Shown: positions 6,733 through 11,303 of the stretch, one piece after another
Position numbering within the stretch: the first letter of the stretch is position 1
Layout of the letters: every line of letters begins with the position of its first letter
NCBI GenBank assembly: GCA_937900975.1
Contig: CALCPC010000335.1
Location: forward strand, 1-11,303
Length of the DNA: 11,303 nucleotides
Direction: 5' to 3'
From: an uncultured Paracoccaceae bacterium
Lineage (GTDB): Bacteria; Pseudomonadota; Alphaproteobacteria; Rhodobacterales; Rhodobacteraceae
The notes under the pieces: generated by a model
What the model was told of the DNA's origin: nothing
The model's database searches: none
Seen by the model: only the letters and a program-made list of their open reading frames with translations
Program-made: the position numbers and the translations under genes

Positions 6733-8417
6733 AAGGGCAATTCCACGACCATGCGGGCCCCATCGGGCGGCGTATCCGCCCCGTTTGCGGGGGTCCGGAT
6801 GTTCTCAGCCCAGATCCGGCCGCCATGCGCCTCGACAATCTGCTTTGAGATCGCAAGCCCGAGACCCGAATGGTTGCCGAAAGTCTCGGTTTTCGGACGC
6901 TCGGAGTAAAACCGGCTGAAAATATCTTCCAAGCTCTGATCTGGGATCCCGGGGCCCATATCCTCGACCTTGACGCGCACGATCCCGCGCCCGATCTCGG
7001 TCGAAATCGCGATGGTGTCGCCCTCAACGGCAAAGGAAATCGCGTTGGTGATCAGATTGACGAACACCTGGGCAAGGCGCCCCTCCAGCCCTGTCATTTC
7101 AAGCGGCGTGGCCGGGAAATGCGTCTCAAGCGTTGCGCCATGCTCCTCGGCGATCCCGGCGTTGTAGCTGACCAGATCAGTCAACAGGCGATGCAAGTCG
7201 AACTCCAGCATCTCATCGCGGACCAGTTCGCTGTCCAGGCGCGAGGCATTAGAGATGTCCGTGACCAATCGGTTCAGCCGGTCGACATCGTGCTTGATCA
7301 CCTCAAGAAGGCGCTGCCGGTCTTTTTCTTCTTTGGCGTAAGGCATCGTCTCGACGGCTGAGCGCAATGAGGTCAGCGGGTTCTTGATCTCATGCGCGAC
7401 GTCGGCGGCAAACATCTCGTTGGCCTCGATCCGGTCGTACAGCGCGTTGGTCATCGCCTGCAGCGCGCCGGACAGAAACCCGATTTCGTCCGGGCGCGCT
7501 GTCAGGTCGGGAATTTCGACCCGCCTTTCGTCATGTTTGCGCCGCGTCCGCGTCCCGCTTTCCTGCGCGGCCTCGGCCAGATCGCGCAGCGGGCGGACAA
7601 TCGTGCTGGACAAGACCAACGACAACAGCACCGAGCAGACGATGGCCAGGGCAAAGACTTGCAGCACCTGCTCGCGCTGACCGCGGACAAGTTCGTCGAT
7701 CTCGCCAGGGGGTGTCGTCAGCGTCAGCGCGCCGCGGATGATGCCTTGATACTCCAACGGCATGCCGACGGTCAAAACCGTCTGCCCGCCGGCGCTGGTC
7801 AACTGTCGGGCGACGCTGCCGCCGCTATCGATGGCCTCCCGGGCGACGGGATTGGCCAGCGCAGAGCTGACTGCCGTGTCGGGGCTGGCGGTGCGCTGAT
7901 CGTAAAGACGGTCGATCCGCGCCCACAACTCCCCCAAGATCGAGGTGAAGGCGTTGGACCATTGCGGCTCTTCCGCCGAAAGGTCGAGCGCGACAGAATC
8001 CTGGAGCAAGCTGCGCGCACTGCCCAAGAACCGCTGGTTGGCGGCATAGATCCAAATCCGGTTGGGCGTGCGCCCGGCGACCGACGCGATCACGTCGAGG
8101 GCCGCCGCCCGCACCTCCTCATCTGACGCGTCGGCCGCGGTCCGCTCCTCGATCGCGGCGACGATCAGATTGCCTTCGGTCATCATCGCCCGCTCTCGCA
8201 TCGCGAGAAGCCCGTCCTGGTACTGATTGAGGTAAAGCACCCCCAGAACCAGCACGCCCAGCGTCAGCAGGTTGAACGTAATCACCTTCCGCGCAAGCGG
8301 AGATCGGCCGCGAAACCGGGCCTGCCAGTCCATTTGCGAGGCCACAGCCTCGCTATCGGACCGCCGATACCCGTCGACAATGATCCGCGGTCGTTTCGTG
8401 GTCGGCAATGCCGCCAT
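6729..8417 (-). CDS. chvG: ChvG-type sensor histidine kinase
   Basis: Inner-membrane sensor kinase of 562 residues, partner of the response regulator just upstream. It has a cytoplasmic N-terminal stretch of about 44 residues, a first membrane helix at about 45-64, a periplasmic region at about 65-249, and a second helix at about 250-272. A HAMP region follows to about 330, then the H-box FAADVAHEIKNPLTSL with His341. The ATPase domain has N-box NLITNAISF (Asn457), G1 DMGPGIP (485-491), IFSRFYS and GLGLAISKQIV. In rhizobia ChvG/ExoS senses acid or envelope conditions. The ATG lies five bases after the chvI stop, with GAGG (8428-8431) ten bases upstream. The gene is intact. Membrane limits are read by eye. 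Confidence 0.93.
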   Translation of the reverse strand: MAALPTTKRPRIIVDGYRRSDSEAVASQMDWQARFRGRSPLARKVITFNLLTLGVLVLGVLYLNQYQDGLLAMRERAMMTEGNLIVAAIEERTAADASDEEVRAAALDVIASVAGRTPNRIWIYAANQRFLGSARSLLQDSVALDLSAEEPQWSNAFTSILGELWARIDRLYDQRTASPDTAVSSALANPVAREAIDSGGSVARQLTSAGGQTVLTVGMPLEYQGIIRGALTLTTPPGEIDELVRGQREQVLQVFALAIVCSVLLSLVLSSTIVRPLRDLAEAAQESGTRTRRKHDERRVEIPDLTARPDEIGFLSGALQAMTNALYDRIEANEMFAADVAHEIKNPLTSLRSAVETMPYAKEEKDRQRLLEVIKHDVDRLNRLVTDISNASRLDSELVRDEMLEFDLHRLLTDLVSYNAGIAEEHGATLETHFPATPLEMTGLEGRLAQVFVNLITNAISFAVEGDTIAISTEIGRGIVRVKVEDMGPGIPDQSLEDIFSRFYSERPKTETFGNHSGLGLAISKQIVEAHGGRIWAENIRTPANGADTPPDGARMVVELPL

Positions 8418-8422
8418 GCGTT

Positions 8423-9121
8423 CTAGGCCTCGTTATAGCGGTATCCAATGCCGTAAAGCGTTTCGATAGACGAAAACTCTTCATCCTTGGCTTTGAATTT
8501 TTTGCGGATCCGTTTGATATGGCTGTCGATGGTCCGGTCGTCGACATACACTTGGTCATCATAGGCGACGTCCAGCAATTGGTCGCGGCTTTTCACAAAA
8601 CCGGGCCGCTGCGCCAGCGCTTGAAGGATCAAGAACTCTGTCACCGTCAGCGTGATTTGCTTGTCTTTCCAGGAAACCGCATGGCGCAGCGGATCCATCT
8701 TCAGCGACCCGCGCACGATGCTGTCGCTTTCCGCCTCCGCCGTGGTTCCGTTCACAGTGTCCTGGCGGCGCAGGATGACGCGGATCCGCTCCACCAACAA
8801 CCGCTGCGAGAAGGGTTTGCGCATATAATCGTCGGCCCCCATGCGCAGGCCCAAAACCTCGTCGATCTCCTCGTCTTTCGAGGTCAGGAAGATCACCGGC
8901 AGGTTGGACTTCTGGCGCACCTGGCGCAAAAGCTCCATCCCGTCCATGCGGGGCATCTTGATATCGAAGACCGCAAGATCCGGCATGTTCTTGTCGAAGG
9001 CCGACAACGCGGTCGCGCCATCATTGTAGCTGCGTACATTGTAGCCTTCCCCCTCCAGCACCATCGACACCGAGGTAAGAATGTTCCGGTCATCGTCCAC
9101 GAGTGCGATCGTTGCTGACAT
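8423..9121 (-). CDS. chvI: ChvI-type response regulator, OmpR family
   Basis: DNA-binding response regulator of 232 residues. The receiver domain has the acidic pocket DDD at 9-11, phospho-acceptor Asp53 in [11 protein letters not shown], Thr80 in IFLTSKDEE and Lys102 in YMRKPFS. The C-terminal winged helix contains [27 protein letters not shown], the recognition helix region [15 protein letters not shown] and the wing [11 protein letters not shown] strong SD, AGGAG (plus-strand CTCCT at 9129-9133), sits seven bases before the ATG. It ends in TAG at the position where ChvI proteins normally end, which shows TAG acts as a stop here. It is the first gene of the minus-strand block and faces pckA across 323 bases. 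Agrobacterium ChvI has been reported to affect pckA expression. Confidence 0.94.
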   Translation of the reverse strand: MSATIALVDDDRNILTSVSMVLEGEGYNVRSYNDGATALSAFDKNMPDLAVFDIKMPRMDGMELLRQVRQKSNLPVIFLTSKDEEIDEVLGLRMGADDYMRKPFSQRLLVERIRVILRRQDTVNGTTAEAESDSIVRGSLKMDPLRHAVSWKDKQITLTVTEFLILQALAQRPGFVKSRDQLLDVAYDDQVYVDDRTIDSHIKRIRKKFKAKDEEFSSIETLYGIGYRYNEA

Positions 9122-9143
9122 GAGCCCGCTCCTTTTCCAGATT

Positions 9144-9155
9144 TCTGACGTCAGA
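9144..9155. repeat. 12-bp perfect palindrome in the chvI leader
   Basis: TCTGACGTCAGA is its own reverse complement and lies 23-34 bases upstream of the chvI ATG, between the SD and any plausible promoter. It could be a regulator site (repression from the leader) or chance. A short CAGA repeat (9152-9162) adjoins it. Confidence 0.4.
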
Positions 9156-9234
9156 CAGACAGCCTAGCTCGTTACATCCTAGCGTAATAACAAAGCCGTA
9201 TCGCGATCATATTAACCGAAATGTGGGCACAACA

Positions 9235-9277
9235 CGTCGAAATCGTGGAAATGCAACAGATCTGCCTAGATCTGCCT
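9235..9277. repeat. Two adjacent tandem repeats, candidate response-regulator binding region
   Basis: CGTCGAAAT (9235-9243) is followed directly by CGTGGAAAT (9244-9252, 8 of 9 equal). Five bases later AGATCTGCCT occurs twice back to back (9258-9267 and 9268-9277, perfect). Direct repeats spaced about one helical turn are how OmpR-family regulators usually bind, so this is a candidate ChvI site shared by the two promoters. The ChvI consensus is not something I could match reliably, so the assignment is inference. Confidence 0.45.
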
Positions 9278-9285
9278 TGATCGCG

Positions 9286-9296
9286 TGGTACAACCA
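9286..9296. promoter_or_regulatory. TGGT-N3-ACCA palindrome, GntR/FadR-type operator candidate
   Basis: TGGTACAACCA, extended by one base pair to GTGGT-ACA-ACCAC (9285-9297), fits the TGGT-N3-ACCA form bound by FadR-subfamily GntR regulators. It lies about 150 bases before the pckA ATG. The motif is short and could arise by chance; no GntR gene is in the window. Confidence 0.3.
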
Positions 9297-9316
9297 CCCT
9301 GTTGTCAGCGCGCAAG

Positions 9317-9339
9317 ATTCGGTCGTTTGCAGACCGAAT
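9317..9339 (+). repeat. 8-bp perfect inverted repeat upstream of pckA
   Basis: ATTCGGTC (9317-9324) and GACCGAAT (9332-9339) are exact reverse complements around GTTTGCA. It lies 105-128 bases before the pckA start. It could be an operator for a dimeric repressor or a hairpin at the start of a leader RNA. There is no U run, so it is not a terminator. Confidence 0.5.
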
Positions 9340-9341
9340 TT

Positions 9342-9364
9342 CCTAAGAAATGGCCCTTCTTGGG
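9342..9364 (+). repeat. Second hairpin in pckA leader
   Basis: CCTAAGAA (9342-9349) can pair with TTCTTGGG (9357-9364) as eight pairs with one G-U, around a seven-base loop. It follows the previous inverted repeat by two bases, so the two would stack side by side if both are transcribed. A weaker third stem, GGCGT (9390-9394) with ACGCC (9416-9420) enclosing CGCG-GAA-CGCG, precedes the SD. Confidence 0.35.
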
Positions 9365-9444
9365 ATCGCTGCCAGCATTTGGGGAGACAGGCGTCGCTCG
9401 CGCGGAACGCGAAAAACGCCATGATCGCGGGAGTATAACTGTCA

Positions 9445-11052
9445 ATGGCGCATATTCTGGTCAATCCGGACACCGTTCCGGAGACCCCCGACCCTAAGGG
9501 CGTCGGGACGGTGCACTATTACCTCGAAGAAACCGGGTTGATTGAGGCGGCGCTCCGCCGGGGTGAGGGGACGCTTGGCCGTGGCGGCGCACTGTTGGTC
9601 GAAACCGGCAAACACACGGGGCGCTCCCCCAACGACAAATTCGTGGTCGAGGAGCCTTCGGTCGCGGACCATATTTGGTGGGACAACAACCGCGCGATGG
9701 CGCCGGACGCGTTTGAGCGGCTGCGCCAGGACCTGACAGCCCATGCCGCCCAGCGGGAGCTTTTCGTCCAAGACCTTTACGCGGGCGCCGATCCGGCCCA
9801 CCGGCTGAACGTGCGCGTGCAAACGGAACTGGCCTGGCATGGGCTGTTCATCCGCCATTTGCTGCGCCGCCCCGACCTTGCCGAGCTTGCGAGCTTTGTG
9901 CCCGATTTCACCATTTTGAATTGTCCGAGCTTCCTGGCCGATCCCGCGCGCCATGGCTGCCGGTCCGAGACCGTCATCGCCGTGTCGTTTGAGCGGCGGA
10001 TGATCCTGATCGCCGGCACCTCTTACGCGGGCGAGAACAAGAAGTCTGTGTTTTCAGTTCTGAATTATCTTCTGCCGGAAAAAGGCGTGATGCCGATGCA
10101 CTGTTCGGCCAATCACGCGCCGGACGATGCCGACGATGTCGCCATTTTCTTCGGCCTGTCGGGGACCGGCAAGACGACGCTGTCCGCCGATCCGGATCGG
10201 ATTTTGATCGGCGATGACGAACACGGCTGGTCGGACAATGGTACCTTTAATTTCGAAGGCGGCTGTTACGCCAAGACCATCAACATGGACCCCAAGGCCG
10301 AGCCCGAGATCTATGCCACAACCACAAAATTTGGAACGGTGGTTGAAAACATGGTGTTCGATCCGCACACCAAGGTGCTGGATTTCGCCGATGACAGCCT
10401 GACTGCCAACATGCGCTGCGCCTATCCGATGGACTATATCGCCAACGCGTCCCCCAGCGCGCGCGGGGGGATGCCGCGCCATGTGGTGATGCTGACATGC
10501 GACGCGTTCGGGGTCCTGCCGCCCATCGCGCGGCTGACGCCGGCGCAGGCCATGTATCATTTCCTCTCGGGCTTCACCTCCAAAGTGGCGGGAACCGAAA
10601 AGGGCGTGACGGAACCGCAGCCCACATTCTCCACCTGTTTCGGCGCGCCCTTCATGCCCCGCCGGCCCGAAGTCTATGGGGAGTTGCTGCGAGAGCGGAT
10701 CGCCCGGCATGGCGCCACCTGCTGGCTGGTTAACACCGGTTGGACCGGCGGCGCCTATGGCACCGGCACGCGGATGCCGATCGCGGCGACGCGGGCGCTT
10801 CTGACGGCCGCCTTGAACGGAGCGCTTGGCGCTGGCCAGTTCCGCAAGGATCCCAATTTCGGCTTTGAGGTGCCCGTCGATGTCGCCGGTGTTTCGCCCG
10901 CGCTGTTGAACCCGCGCGAAACCTGGACCGATGGCGCCGCCTATGATGCGGCTGCCGCGCGCCTGGTTGCGATGTTTGCCGACAATTTCGCCAAGTTCGC
11001 GCCCTCGGTCGACGCCGATGTGCGCGGCCAGGCCGTCGGGGCGCAGCGCTAG
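9445..11052 (+). CDS. pckA: Phosphoenolpyruvate carboxykinase (ATP)
   Basis: Cytoplasmic enzyme converting oxaloacetate and ATP to phosphoenolpyruvate, CO2 and ADP, the first committed step of gluconeogenesis from TCA-cycle acids. The 535-residue length is normal. Substrate arginine Arg60 lies in TGRSPNDKF. Lys200 (GENKKSVFS) and His219 (MPMHCSAN) match the metal-binding Lys/His pair. The phosphate loop GLSGTGKT spans 237-244, LIGDDEHGW with Asp257-Asp258 is the kinase-2 metal site, [10 protein letters not shown] follows, and Arg324 lies in ANMRCAYP. The C-terminal [12 protein letters not shown] is also typical. GGGAG precedes the ATG by 11 bases. It is divergent from chvI and ends in TAG, with the next gene starting 16 bases on. 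Confidence 0.97.
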   Translation: MAHILVNPDTVPETPDPKGVGTVHYYLEETGLIEAALRRGEGTLGRGGALLVETGKHTGRSPNDKFVVEEPSVADHIWWDNNRAMAPDAFERLRQDLTAHAAQRELFVQDLYAGADPAHRLNVRVQTELAWHGLFIRHLLRRPDLAELASFVPDFTILNCPSFLADPARHGCRSETVIAVSFERRMILIAGTSYAGENKKSVFSVLNYLLPEKGVMPMHCSANHAPDDADDVAIFFGLSGTGKTTLSADPDRILIGDDEHGWSDNGTFNFEGGCYAKTINMDPKAEPEIYATTTKFGTVVENMVFDPHTKVLDFADDSLTANMRCAYPMDYIANASPSARGGMPRHVVMLTCDAFGVLPPIARLTPAQAMYHFLSGFTSKVAGTEKGVTEPQPTFSTCFGAPFMPRRPEVYGELLRERIARHGATCWLVNTGWTGGAYGTGTRMPIAATRALLTAALNGALGAGQFRKDPNFGFEVPVDVAGVSPALLNPRETWTDGAAYDAAAARLVAMFADNFAKFAPSVDADVRGQAVGAQR

Positions 11053-11068
11053 GCGGCGATGCGTTAGA

Positions 11069-11303
11069 ATGTCCTTCGGCGTTGCCAGCGGCCATCCCCT
11101 AACCTCCGCCAGCGCCGAGGAGATCTTGCGCGCCGGCGGCACCGCGCTCGACGCGATTACCGCCGCCGCCTTCACCGCTTTTGTGGTCGAACCGGTTCTG
11201 TGCGGCGCGCTCGGCGCGGGGGTCCTTTTGGTCGCGCCGCCCGGGCGGGCGGCCGTTTACCGCGAAGCGGGAGTGAGCACGCCGAAGGCAAAGGCGGGAA
11301 CGG
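11069..11303 (+). CDS. Gamma-glutamyltransferase-family protein, N-terminal fragment cut by window edge
   Basis: From ATG 11069 the frame stays open for 78 codons to the window end. The start FGVASGHPLTSASAEEILRAGGTALDAITAAAF is the usual N-terminus of gamma-glutamyltranspeptidase (Ntn-hydrolase) proteins, without a signal peptide. The next family block, normally EP..SG.GGG, reads EPVLCGALGAGVLL, so it is divergent and may indicate a paralogue of uncertain activity. An ATG ten bases upstream runs into a stop after one codon, so 11069 is the best start. The SD is poor. The gene is only 16 bases after pckA in the same direction, so the two may be cotranscribed. The catalytic threonine would lie beyond the edge. 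Confidence 0.72.
   Translation, partial: MSFGVASGHPLTSASAEEILRAGGTALDAITAAAFTAFVVEPVLCGALGAGVLLVAPPGRAAVYREAGVSTPKAKAGT

Larger units (their letters stand above)
9122..9444. promoter_or_regulatory. Divergent chvI / pckA control region
   Basis: This 323-base non-coding region is less GC-rich than its surroundings, mainly at 9170-9260, and must hold both promoters. For chvI, a TATGAT-like -10 lies on the minus strand at 9206-9211, but its best -35 (TTGTGC) is only 15 bases away, so this is weak. For pckA, GGGAG (9429-9433) is the likely SD, 11 bases before ATG; I found no convincing -35/-10. The region carries a 12-bp palindrome near chvI, two consecutive tandem repeats in the middle, and three inverted repeats in the probable pckA leader. 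Confidence 0.75.

Noticed and set aside
10054..11175. 373-residue minus-strand open frame opposite pckA
   Set aside because: Antisense to a fully conserved pckA; composition is that of a shadow frame.
1..11303. CRISPR array, insertion sequence, tRNA or integration site
   Set aside because: No spaced repeat array, transposase motif, terminal inverted repeats or cloverleaf pattern was seen on either strand.

Overview
The window looks like the chromosome of an alphaproteobacterium, most likely of the Rhodobacteraceae/Rhodobacterales type. Base composition is GC-rich. A minus-strand block reads chvI, chvG, hprK, rapZ, PTS EIIA (mannose family), HPr, with pckA divergent from chvI; this is the gene order I associate with that group. 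Family assignments were made by reading motifs; no database search was possible.

Layout from left to right. Positions 1-4345 (minus strand) hold a sugar ABC importer operon of the RhaS/T/P/Q (rhamnose) type. In transcription order it is rhaS (binding protein, intact), rhaT (double ATPase, interrupted by a TAG), rhaP (permease, interrupted by a TAA) and rhaQ (second permease, open to the left window edge). Adjacent genes in rhaT-rhaP-rhaQ overlap by ATGA. A 10-bp perfect hairpin sits between rhaS and rhaT. Positions 4346-4673 are non-coding: the rhaS promoter region, with short repeats. Positions 4674-9121 (minus strand) hold the ChvI/ChvG two-component system followed by a compact PTS-type phosphorelay module with very short gaps or overlaps. 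The last gene, HPr, carries an in-frame TAG at codon 44. Positions 9122-9444 are the divergent chvI/pckA control region, rich in direct and inverted repeats. pckA (9445-11052, plus strand) is intact. Sixteen bases after it begins a gamma-glutamyltransferase-like gene cut by the right edge.

How the parts fit. ChvG/ChvI is known in related bacteria as an acid/envelope-stress system and has been linked to pckA expression in Agrobacterium. HprK, EIIA and HPr form a regulatory phosphorelay (phosphohistidine and phosphoserine on HPr), and RapZ is an ATP/GTP-binding regulator. Together the block would connect envelope/acid sensing, PTS regulatory signalling and gluconeogenesis (PEP carboxykinase).

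The most striking observation is three independent in-frame nonsense codons, in rhaP, rhaT and HPr, all in the left 5 kb. Each lies inside a reading frame that is otherwise well conserved on both sides. TAG and TAA also terminate intact neighbours at family-typical ends, so recoding is unlikely. Either these genes are recently inactivated or the sequence has substitution errors there. I see no mobile element, CRISPR array, tRNA or rRNA, and no convincing new defence-type system.
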